This document shows positions 7,672 to 14,342 of a DNA stretch of 44,093 bases, piece after piece (the stretch's first letter is position 1; the number at the start of each line of letters is the position of its first letter). This DNA is from CAZDHT01 sp964505325. GTDB taxonomy: Bacteria; Planctomycetota; PUPC01. The stretch lies in assembly GCA_964505325.1 (NCBI GenBank), contig CAZDHT010000010.1:1-44093 (forward strand), written 5' to 3'. The notes beneath the pieces are model-generated. The model did not search any database, was not told the DNA's origin, and saw nothing but the letters and a program-made list of their open reading frames with translations. The position numbers and the translations under genes were made by a program.

Positions 7672-9132
7672 TCAGGGACGGGAAACCCAGATCGGGCTGG
7701 ACCACGCCAAGTTCCCGTCTTCGAGCGTGAGGCGGGCGTAGTAGTAGGCCGACCCGGGCGCGCGCTCCGTCACTTCCCAGACGACTTCCCTCTGGTGCGG
7801 AGCGACCGACTGCGCGTCGTCCCCGTTGCGCACGAGGTCGATCCGGGCGATTGGGCTCCCGCTGGCGGCGTCCACCGTAACGCGCAGATCGCCCTCCGCC
7901 AAGACCTCCGAGCCCATCGGATGCCCGTTGATCGAGAAACGGAGCAGCACGCGGACGTTCGTGGTCGCGAAGACCCGGCGGTTCCACAGCGCGTCGAAGA
8001 CCGCGTTGCGTGAGAGTTCCGGCGCCCACACGCCCATGATCCCCTGGCGGCGCAGCAGGTGGTACTGCGGCGGGTCGTGCTGGAGCGAGTGCAGCTCGTC
8101 GCCGGGCCGGCCGTCGTGGATGTCGCCGCCGCCGATGAACCCGTATCGCCGCCCCAACGCCAACGCGTCCTGCACGTGTTGTCCCGGCTTTTCGCCGCCG
8201 TTGGTCCGCAACGGTAACGGATTGCCCTCGCTGGCCGGCCGCTCGCTGTTGCCCCAGACGGAGTGGATCTCGACGAGCCGCTCGACTTCGGGGTCGTGGC
8301 CCAGCGACCAGTCGACGCCCATCTCGACGTTCGCCGAGTGGTGGGGGATCACCAGCGCGCCGTGCTCTCGGGCGACGTCGTAGAGCTTCGACAGCTCGCC
8401 GTAGACCGGGTCGTCGCGGCGCAGGATGGGGCCTCGGCCGCCGGGGTAGTACACGTTGCGGTGGCCGAAGCGCTGGCTGGTCCACTCCTGGCCGACGAGG
8501 GTGACGAAGCGGCCGTCCTCGTTGTGGTCGTTGGTCACGTTGACGAAGTAGTCCCACTGCCGGTCGGTCAGGCTCTCGGAATGGTCGCTGATGGCGAAGA
8601 CGTCGAGGAACGCCTCGTGGCGGGCGAACGCGTACAACTCCTCGGCGCATCGAAGCCCGTCGCTGAAAAACGTCTGCGAATGGAGGTCGCCCCAGAAGAG
8701 GCGCTCGGCGAGCGGCCCCGGTGTTACGCGGATGGGATTGCTCATCGCGGTTATGCCGCTCTCGCGGTCGCGGACGGTGAGGAACTTGGTGCCGGGCGTC
8801 GCGAAGCTCAGCCCTTCGATGCGGCGGATGGGGCGCGCATCGTTCGGATACGGGCCCGAGCCGTCCGCAAAAGAGAAGGCGTCCGGCCCGGCGTAGCCGC
8901 CGCCGCCGTCGATGAGGACCGCTCCGCGCCATTCGCACGGCACGTTGTCCAGGTAGGTGATGCCGCGGGGCGACAGGTTGAACGGCCCGGCGACGCTGAG
9001 GTGCGAGTAGTACTTGCACCGCCACGGCGCGGCGTACGGCTCGGTCAGCATCTTGATACCAAGCGAGAACGGCTCGCCGGCCGCGACGGTCGACGGCGCG
9101 GCGAGGCAGATGCCGGTGATATCCGCGTTCAT
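7672..9132 (-). CDS. DUF3604 / PHP-like metal-dependent hydrolase family protein
   Basis: A 486-residue protein starting at the ATG at 9132, preceded by AGGGAAGAG; no signal peptide is visible. The central part has PHP-superfamily metal-site features: LFWGDLHSQTFFSDG (HxH-type), AISDHSE, LVIPHHSAN and FIGGGDIHDG, spread over about 250 residues in the order expected for DUF3604. The N-terminal 130 residues look like a beta-rich domain and the C-terminus (from about RVFATTNVRVLL) like a second beta-sandwich. The exact reaction of DUF3604 proteins is not established; a phosphoesterase or other metal-dependent hydrolase is plausible. It is divergent from the MttB-family gene, with opposed TTGACA promoters in the 162-base gap, so the two may be co-controlled. 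Confidence 0.8.
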   Translation of the reverse strand: MNADITGICLAAPSTVAAGEPFSLGIKMLTEPYAAPWRCKYYSHLSVAGPFNLSPRGITYLDNVPCEWRGAVLIDGGGGYAGPDAFSFADGSGPYPNDARPIRRIEGLSFATPGTKFLTVRDRESGITAMSNPIRVTPGPLAERLFWGDLHSQTFFSDGLRCAEELYAFARHEAFLDVFAISDHSESLTDRQWDYFVNVTNDHNEDGRFVTLVGQEWTSQRFGHRNVYYPGGRGPILRRDDPVYGELSKLYDVAREHGALVIPHHSANVEMGVDWSLGHDPEVERLVEIHSVWGNSERPASEGNPLPLRTNGGEKPGQHVQDALALGRRYGFIGGGDIHDGRPGDELHSLQHDPPQYHLLRRQGIMGVWAPELSRNAVFDALWNRRVFATTNVRVLLRFSINGHPMGSEVLAEGDLRVTVDAASGSPIARIDLVRNGDDAQSVAPHQREVVWEVTERAPGSAYYYARLTLEDGNLAWSSPIWVSRP

Positions 9133-9157
9133 TGCTCTTCCCTGTAGGGCCGGCCCG

Positions 9158-9186
9158 ATGCTATCGGCCGGTCGCGGCCTTGTCAA
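9158..9186 (-). promoter_or_regulatory. sigma-70-type promoter of the DUF3604 gene
   Basis: Minus strand: consensus TTGACA (9186-9181), 17 bases, TAGCAT (9163-9158). The predicted start is near 9151, about 20 bases before the ATG. Confidence 0.65.
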
Positions 9187-9210
9187 TTGAGGTGTCGTCC
9201 GCAATTGACA
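9181..9210. repeat. inverted repeat joining two divergent -35 boxes
   Basis: TGTCAATTG (9181-9189) and CAATTGACA (9202-9210) are a perfect 9-bp inverted repeat with a 12-base spacer. Each arm contains the TTGACA -35 box of one divergent promoter, so the symmetry could be an operator or simply two similar promoters facing away. Confidence 0.6.
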
Positions 9211-9234
9211 GCCACTGTCGCGCCGGACTAAAAT
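9205..9234 (+). promoter_or_regulatory. sigma-70-type promoter of the MttB-family gene
   Basis: TTGACA (9205-9210), an 18-base spacer and TAAAAT (9229-9234). The start near 9241 gives a leader of about 54 bases with AAGGAG at 9282-9287. Confidence 0.65.
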
Positions 9235-9294
9235 CTCGGCGGCGGAGCCCGGTCCCGCCGACCGTATCGGCCTGCAATCAGAAGGAGAACGCTC

Positions 9295-10749
9295 ATGGCG
9301 GGCAAGTCAACCGGCCTCAGGCTCGGGGTGAAGTTCCGCGTGCTCACCGATGAACAGATCGAGGACATCCACTTGGCCAGCCTGGAGATCCTCGAACGCA
9401 CCGGCATCGCCATCGAGCACGAGGAGGCGCGGGAGCTGCTCCGCAAGCACGGCTGTGCGGTCGACGGCGACCGTGTCCGCATCCCGCCGGGTCTGGTCAA
9501 GCAGGCGCTGGCAAGTGCGCCGGAGCGGGTGCTCCTGTACAATCGCAAGGACGAGCCGGCCGTGGACCTCGGCGCCGACCGCAGCTACTTCGGCACCGGC
9601 TCCGACACGCCCACCTACATCGATCCGTACACCGGCGAGATGAAGCCGACCAGCCGCGACTCGGTGCAGACCATCGCGCGGCTGTGCGACGCTCTGCCCA
9701 ACATCGACTTCGTGATGTCGATGGGCATCGCCAGGGAGCGGCCCGGCACCAGCTCGTTCGTACACCAGTACGCGGCGATGCAGGAGGGGACGGTCAAGCC
9801 CATCGTGTTCACCGCCCAGGGCCGGAAGGACATCGAGCCCATCCGCCGGATCGCGTTGGCCGCGGCGGGCGGCGACGAGGACTTGCTCCGCCTGCACCCC
9901 CGCTGCCTGCTCTACACCGAGCCCATCAGCCCGCTGCTCATCACGCGCGAGGCGCTGGAGATGCTGCTCTTCTGCGCCGAGACCCGCCTGCCGGTCACGT
10001 TCCCCAGCGGCATCATGTGCGGCGGGACCGCGCCCGTCACGCTGGCGGGCGGGCTGGCGCTCGGCAACGCCGAGACGCTCGCCGGGCTGACCGTGCTCCA
10101 ACTCGCCGGCCCCGGATCGCCGTACGTCTACGGCGGCAACGTCTCGGTGATGGACATGCGGACGAGCATCTACACCTACGCCTCGCCCGAGTTCCACCTG
10201 GCGTTCGCGGCGTTCTGCGACCTGGGCCGTCACTACAAGCTGCCCGTGTGGGGTCTCGCCGGCGCCGCCGACGCCAAGTGCCCCGACCTCCAGGCCGGCG
10301 CCGAGGCTGCCTATGAGCTGCTCCTCGCACGACTCAGCGGCAACAACCTGGTCCACGACGTCGGCTACATCAACAGTGGCCTCACCGCAAGCATGGAGTT
10401 CATCGTGCTCTGCGACGAGATCATCGAGGTCACCAACCGCATCGCGGCGGGCATCGAGGTGTCGGAGCGCACGCTGGCCCTGGACGTCATCGACGAGATC
10501 GGGCCGGGCGGCCACTTCCTCGCCGCCGATCACACCGTGCAGAACTTCCGCCAGCACATCTGGCATCCGAAGCTGTTCGAGCGGGATTCGTATGAAGGAT
10601 GGGAATCGCGCGGGGGCAAAGACCTGCTCACCAAGCTTAACGAGCGGGTGAAGGAGATCCTCGAGACCCACCAGCCCGAGCCGCTGGCTGAAGAGGCGAC
10701 AAAGAAGATCGCCGAAATCCTGGCCGAGCGCGAAGCGCTGGCCGAGTAG
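9295..10749 (+). CDS. MttB-superfamily corrinoid methyltransferase, non-pyrrolysine
   Basis: A full-length (484-residue) member of the trimethylamine methyltransferase (MttB) family, starting at ATG 9295 with AAGGAG seven bases upstream. Family features include the N-terminal LASLEILERTGIAIEHEEARELL, the TIM-barrel segments GTGSDTPTYIDP, VYGGNVSVMDMR and VGYINSGLTASMEFIVLCDEII, and the C-terminal HIWHPKLFERDSYEGW. True MttB reads an in-frame amber codon as pyrrolysine; here no TAG interrupts the gene, so it belongs to the pyrrolysine-free branch, where characterised members demethylate quaternary amines such as glycine betaine and pass the methyl to a corrinoid protein. No corrinoid protein or reactivase is adjacent; a UroD-family methyltransferase that could act on the corrinoid lies at 39148-40248. 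The exact substrate is unknown. Confidence 0.9.
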   Translation: MAGKSTGLRLGVKFRVLTDEQIEDIHLASLEILERTGIAIEHEEARELLRKHGCAVDGDRVRIPPGLVKQALASAPERVLLYNRKDEPAVDLGADRSYFGTGSDTPTYIDPYTGEMKPTSRDSVQTIARLCDALPNIDFVMSMGIARERPGTSSFVHQYAAMQEGTVKPIVFTAQGRKDIEPIRRIALAAAGGDEDLLRLHPRCLLYTEPISPLLITREALEMLLFCAETRLPVTFPSGIMCGGTAPVTLAGGLALGNAETLAGLTVLQLAGPGSPYVYGGNVSVMDMRTSIYTYASPEFHLAFAAFCDLGRHYKLPVWGLAGAADAKCPDLQAGAEAAYELLLARLSGNNLVHDVGYINSGLTASMEFIVLCDEIIEVTNRIAAGIEVSERTLALDVIDEIGPGGHFLAADHTVQNFRQHIWHPKLFERDSYEGWESRGGKDLLTKLNERVKEILETHQPEPLAEEATKKIAEILAEREALAE

Positions 10750-10999
10750 CGATGCCGGTAAAGACCTGACCACCATCCTTCGACTTCGCTCAGGACAGGC
10801 GACACGAAGCTTGCCCGCCGGAGTTTCAGCGAAGGCGGGGTACCAAGGATCACAAAGGAACGGGGCAGGGTGGGCCGCGCCCGCAGCCGCAAGAAGCGGG
10901 GCAAAATGAAAACGACAGGCGCAACCTATTGACGACGCAGCCCTTACAGCCTTGCTACGCCTGGCCAACGCGCCACTGCGCCCAGACGGGGGGGGGCCG
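10750..10999. other. intergenic DNA with dispersed repeats
   Basis: No gene supported. It contains the repeat at 10777-10802 and a short palindrome CCCGCC (10814-10819) with GGCGGG (10834-10839). A run of nine or more Gs lies at about 10988-10996, just before the RAYT remnant; such runs favour slippage and sequencing error. Confidence 0.5.
10777..10839 (+). repeat. dispersed repeat copy 2 plus CCCGCC/GGCGGG hairpin
   Basis: CCTTCGACTTCGCTCAGGACA matches 1119-1145. It is followed by a hairpin, CCCGCC to GGCGGG around a 14-base loop (10814-10839). It sits just downstream of the MttB-family gene. Confidence 0.5.
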
Positions 11000-11247
11000 T
11001 TCCGGGCGCAGAAGGCTTGCTTGACCTGCGATGGTGGGGTAGACTGTCGACAGGCGAGGAATGGCGGCAGGAGTTGGGTGGTCGGGAGAACGCCGACCTC
11101 GCGATGCGGCTTCGAACGCATACGCATCGCGGCCGGCCGTTGAGCAGCGACCGTTTCCTGAGCAAAGTCGAGAAGCGTTTCGCCCGCCGCATCCGAGCCT
11201 TGCCCGTCCGCCGGCTGAAAACGCGGAGGCAAGGGCGAAAGAAATAG
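11000..11247 (+). pseudogene. RAYT transposase remnant (C-terminal end)
   Basis: In frame from about 11000 the translation reads LLDLRWWGRLSTGEEW, then ENADLAMRLRTHTHRGRPL, SSDRFLSKVEKRF and a basic tail ending at 11247. This matches the C-terminal region of REP-associated tyrosine transposases of the type with a THTGRPLGS block, an F-x-x-x-L/V-E helix and an arginine/lysine-rich end. The catalytic N-terminal half with its HUH motif is missing, and no start codon with a ribosome site exists, so this is a fragment. A G homopolymer lies just before it. It belongs to a different RAYT branch from the intact gene at 12077-12802, which lacks this block. Confidence 0.55.
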
Positions 11248-11294
11248 GTGGCCGTCTCCGATACCCGATCCCCGATACTCGTGAGAGGAGGGAC

Positions 11295-11870
11295 ATGGAC
11301 GTTCCATATGTCATCGTAGACGTCAAGCAAGGCACGCGGGACTGGCTGGAGTGGCGCCACAACGGCGTCGGCGCCTCCGACGCACCAGTCGTAATGGGGG
11401 AGAACCCGTGGAGAAGCGCATCGAGCCTTCTTTCCGAAAAACGTAGTATACCACGAAACACAAGACAGAACTCGGCGATGGCTAGGGGGACCCGCCTCGA
11501 ACCCACGGCCCGCAAGGCCTACGAGTCCAGAGCGGGGGTCTCGGTGCGCCCGTTATGCCTACAGAGCACGACGCATTCCTGGATGCGCGCCAGCGTGGAC
11601 GGGATATCCGCAGATGGTGAGGCGCTCGTCGAGATCAAGTGCGGAGAATCTGTGTATCGAAAGACAGCATCCAGCCGACGCGTTCCCGGCTACTACTACG
11701 GGCAGCTCCAACACATCCTCGCCCTGACTGGCAATGACTCGATTGATTTCTGGTGTTGGCTTCCTGGGCGATCCGGGCTTCGGATTCCAGTCGGGAGGAA
11801 CAAGAAGTACATTAGGCGACTCGTCGAGACCGAACGCGCGTTCTGGATGCGTGTGACCGGCCAAGACTAG
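11295..11870 (+). CDS. YqaJ-like viral recombinase / exonuclease family nuclease
   Basis: A 191-residue protein; ATG at 11295 after GAGAGGAGGG. It shows the YqaJ/lambda-exonuclease (PD-(D/E)xK) pattern: GVGASDAPVVMGENPW (residues 24-39), ARGTRLEPTARKAYE with E69, the metal site D102 in ASVDG with ExK as LVEIKCGE (E113, K115), and the QxQ motif YYYGQLQH (Q137, Q139). All catalytic positions appear intact. The length suits a compact single-domain nuclease. Such proteins usually degrade one strand of duplex ends during phage recombination, next to a Bet/RecT annealing protein, but none is nearby. It sits alone between a RAYT remnant and an intact RAYT, so it is probably a relic of a prophage or a transferred gene. 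Confidence 0.8.
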   Translation: MDVPYVIVDVKQGTRDWLEWRHNGVGASDAPVVMGENPWRSASSLLSEKRSIPRNTRQNSAMARGTRLEPTARKAYESRAGVSVRPLCLQSTTHSWMRASVDGISADGEALVEIKCGESVYRKTASSRRVPGYYYGQLQHILALTGNDSIDFWCWLPGRSGLRIPVGRNKKYIRRLVETERAFWMRVTGQD

Positions 11871-11930
11871 CGCTCGCGCGTGAGAGTGGGCAGACAGAAT
11901 CGCCCCGCCGCGTTGGCCCACAAAGAAGGG

Positions 11931-11987
11931 AAGAAGTGCCAAGAAGGGTGCCGGAAGAAGGGTGCCTGTCACCCTTAGAAGCCGTAT
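11931..11987 (+). repeat. left REP with tandem half-units
   Basis: AAGAAGTGCC (11931-11940), AAGAAGGGTGCC (11941-11952) and GGAAGAAGGGTGCC (11953-11966) are successive copies of the 5' hairpin arm. Only the last continues into the full palindrome AAGGGTGCCTGTCACCCTT (11958-11976) and the tail TAGAAGCCGTAT. Confidence 0.7.
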
Positions 11988-12076
11988 CTATTTGGCTTGG
12001 CGTCGGTTAGACAATTCACTTGCATTATCGCCTCGCGGTGATATCCTGTATGTCGCCGATTTGCGGAGGGATACCC

Positions 12077-12802
12077 TTGTCACGACCGCTGCGATTTTCG
12101 TACGCCCGCGCTATGCACCACGTCACGCTGCGGTGCAACAACCGGGAATTCCTTTTCTCTGTGCCGTCGTTCGAACTCTACCTCGACGTGCTCCAGGACG
12201 CCCGAACTCGGTTTCCGCTGCGGCTCTACAACTATTGCCTGATGACTAATCACGTTCATCTGCTGTTCAAGGTGGGTCGTGACGACACGCTGTCGGCGGC
12301 GATGCACTGGATCAGCAGCACGTTCGCGCGTCGGTTCAACAAGCTGACAGGCCGCTGGGGGCACCTGTGGGAAGGCCGGTTCCGCAGCACGATCATCGAG
12401 GAACACTCCTATTTCTTCCGCTGCATGGCGTATCTTGACCTGAATCCCGTGCGCGCCAGGATGTCCGTGACGCCGCTCGAATATCGCTGGTGCGGCCATC
12501 GGGCGCTTCGTGACGAAGACGCTGCTGTGTTGGATTTCCACACGTTGTACCTCGACGGCGGCGTCGACGCCGCTTCCCGCTATCGCTCGTACATGAGGCT
12601 CCTGGCGGACGAAGCGGCGCGGCCACCGGCATCACTGGCAACGAAGTACTTCGTCGGTTCGTCGAACTTCGTCTCGCGGATGGAGGAGCGCTTCGGTTGG
12701 GCGAAGCGCCGAGATCGCCTTGTCAGGAACGCGCGGGCCGGCGATCATGGGGCAGATGTCGTATGCGTGGGACAGAAGATCGGCCGGGGCAAGGGAACAT
12801 AA
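12077..12802 (+). CDS. REP-associated tyrosine transposase (RAYT, Y1 family)
   Basis: A 241-residue transposase. The TTG at 12077 is chosen as start: CGGAGGG (12064-12070) lies six bases upstream and the protein then begins SRPLRFSYARAMHHVTLR, matching the family's usual SRPLRIxYPGAxYHVTxR. Residues 57-62 give the HUH motif (NHVHLL, H59 and H61), WGHLWEGRFRS follows, and AYLDLNPVRA carries the likely catalytic tyrosine (Y119; Y112 is the alternative). These enzymes nick and process single-stranded REP hairpins. The C-terminus after about residue 180 is less conserved, with a basic end. Inverted REP palindromes frame the gene at 11958-11987 and 12840-12869, as expected for a RAYT and its substrates. 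Confidence 0.9.
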   Translation: MSRPLRFSYARAMHHVTLRCNNREFLFSVPSFELYLDVLQDARTRFPLRLYNYCLMTNHVHLLFKVGRDDTLSAAMHWISSTFARRFNKLTGRWGHLWEGRFRSTIIEEHSYFFRCMAYLDLNPVRARMSVTPLEYRWCGHRALRDEDAAVLDFHTLYLDGGVDAASRYRSYMRLLADEAARPPASLATKYFVGSSNFVSRMEERFGWAKRRDRLVRNARAGDHGADVVCVGQKIGRGKGT

Positions 12803-12839
12803 TGATTTCTGGCCGTGCAAGTACAGCCACTACCTGCAC

Positions 12840-12869
12840 ATATGGCTCCTAAGCGTGACAGGCACCCTT
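12840..12869 (-). repeat. right REP of the RAYT unit
   Basis: Minus strand: AAGGGTGCCTGTCACGCTT, then AGGAGCCATAT. It differs from the left copy at three of 30 positions, one of which (G for C) breaks a stem pair. It lies between the transposase stop and the stop of the permease gene. Confidence 0.7.
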
Positions 12870-12880
12870 TAGGAGAGCGG

Positions 12881-14341
12881 TTAGCCCTTTATCCCGCTCA
12901 TGGTGACCCCCCGGACGAAGAAGCGCTGCGTGAAGAAGAAGAGCACGATGACGGGCAGGGTGACGAGGGTGGCGGCGGCCATCATCCACGTCCACGGGGT
13001 GGCGCCGCCGTGCGTGCTCTGGAACTGATGCAGGCCCAGGGCGAGTGTGAAGTCACTCGGATCGGTCAGGAACACGAGCGGCGCGAAGAAGTCGTTCCAC
13101 ACGTACAGGAAGTGGAACAGTGCGACGGCGGCGAGCGCGGGTTTGGCCAGCGGCAGGATGATCCGCCAGTAGATGGCGAACTCACTGCATCCGTCGATGC
13201 GGGCGGCGTCGGTCAGATCGCGGGGGATGCCCTTGAAGAACTGCCGCAGGAGGAAGATGCTGAAGCCGGTGCCGAAGAACGCCGGCGCCCACAGCGGCTT
13301 CAGCGTCCCCTTCCAGCCGATCCACTTGAACAGGCCGTAGAGCGGGACGAGCTTGACCGCGAACGGGACCATCATGGTGGTGATGGTGAGCAGGAAGAAG
13401 AAGTCGCGGCCCGGCCACTTGAGGCGCGCGAACGCGTACGCGGCGAGCGAACTGGAGATCACCACGCCGAGGGTGCCCAGCACGCCGACGGTCAGCGTGT
13501 TGCAGAGCTGCTGGAAGAACGGCGTCTTGAAGAACAGAGCCGCGTTCCCGGCCCATTGGCGGGCGGCCACCCACGGTGAGCCCATCGCCCGGACCCACTT
13601 GGGATCCGCCTCGAGGAGGATGTCGGTGTTGCCGTGCTCGAACGCCATCGCGTGGCCGTAGTTCGCGCTCCGCACCGCTCGCGGGATGATCGACTTCTTC
13701 GTCTCCGTCCTGGGCTTGAGCGACGTCATCACCATCCAGAAGAAGGGGAAGAAGAGGACCAGCGCGATGAGGGCCAACGTCACGTAACGCTGCGCGGCCA
13801 CGGCGGCCCGGTCAGCGGTGCGCAGCAGGCGATGCAGGCCAAGCACGAACAAGAACAGGCCGCAGCACAGGACGAGCACGGACAGCCAGGGCTCACCGAT
13901 GCCGGTGGTCAGGAGCCAACCGCCCAGAACACCGTGCAGCGTGGCGCCGCCGAACGTCACGCCCAGCGCGCCCAACGTCCGGCCCTGCGAACCCAGCAGT
14001 ACGTACAGCCCCAGGACATACAGCGATGCGTCCGCCACGAACAAGAGGCGCGGCAACCAGGGACGGCCGACCTCGGCGGGCAACAGCCAGCCGGTGAGCA
14101 CGCCGTCCGCCACGACGATGCTGAACAGGACGGCGACCGTACCCAGGGCCCGGCCGTCGCTCCCCAGCGCCCTCCGCAGCCCGACCGCAAACAGGAACAC
14201 GCTGCTCAGCAGAACCAGGATCGAGAGCCACGGCTCGCCGGGGCCGGCGGTGAGCAACCAGCCCTGCGCCACGCCGTGCAGGCACACGAAGCCGAACACG
14301 GCTACGGCGGCGGACACGATTCGGTTGACGCGGTCGCTCAT
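12881..14341 (-). CDS. MalG-type sugar ABC permease with N-terminal triplicated membrane repeat
   Basis: A 486-residue protein made of two parts. Residues about 185-486 are a standard carbohydrate ABC permease of the MalG/UgpE type: first helix LALIALVLFFPFFWMVMTSL, five further helices, and the ATPase-contact EAA loop as DAARIDGCSEFAIYWRIILP (about 378-397), ending FVRGVTMSGIKG. Typical family members are 270-300 residues. Ahead of this come three tandem repeats of exactly 57 residues (about 9-65, 66-122, 123-179), each with two membrane segments and the motif GWLL-x6-GxPWL followed by a helix ending LGLxxLL. The fusion is one uninterrupted frame. It is last in a tight operon, with the start one base after the MalF-type stop. 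Role of the extra six segments is unknown. Confidence 0.9.
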   Translation of the reverse strand: MSDRVNRIVSAAVAVFGFVCLHGVAQGWLLTAGPGEPWLSILVLLSSVFLFAVGLRRALGSDGRALGTVAVLFSIVVADGVLTGWLLPAEVGRPWLPRLLFVADASLYVLGLYVLLGSQGRTLGALGVTFGGATLHGVLGGWLLTTGIGEPWLSVLVLCCGLFLFVLGLHRLLRTADRAAVAAQRYVTLALIALVLFFPFFWMVMTSLKPRTETKKSIIPRAVRSANYGHAMAFEHGNTDILLEADPKWVRAMGSPWVAARQWAGNAALFFKTPFFQQLCNTLTVGVLGTLGVVISSSLAAYAFARLKWPGRDFFFLLTITTMMVPFAVKLVPLYGLFKWIGWKGTLKPLWAPAFFGTGFSIFLLRQFFKGIPRDLTDAARIDGCSEFAIYWRIILPLAKPALAAVALFHFLYVWNDFFAPLVFLTDPSDFTLALGLHQFQSTHGGATPWTWMMAAATLVTLPVIVLFFFTQRFFVRGVTMSGIKG

Positions 14342-14342
14342 C

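Larger units (their letters stand above)
11931..12870 (+). mobile_element. RAYT-REP unit: transposase gene framed by inverted REPs
   Basis: The transposase gene (12077-12802) lies between two 30-base REP sequences in opposite orientation: 11958-11987 on the plus strand and 12869-12840 on the minus strand, 27 of 30 positions identical. Each contains a hairpin of the form AAGGGTG-CCTGT-CACCCTT (one base differs in the right copy). The left REP is preceded by two extra half-units. No target-site duplication was recognised. Confidence 0.75.

Noticed and set aside
9295..10749. Pyrrolysine-encoding mttB
   Set aside because: No in-frame TAG; the frame is open to a normal stop at 10747-10749, so this is the pyrrolysine-free branch.
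9307..11307. A 666-codon minus-strand frame opposite the MttB-family gene
   Set aside because: Shadow of a high-GC coding sequence; the plus-strand gene is full length with a clear family match.
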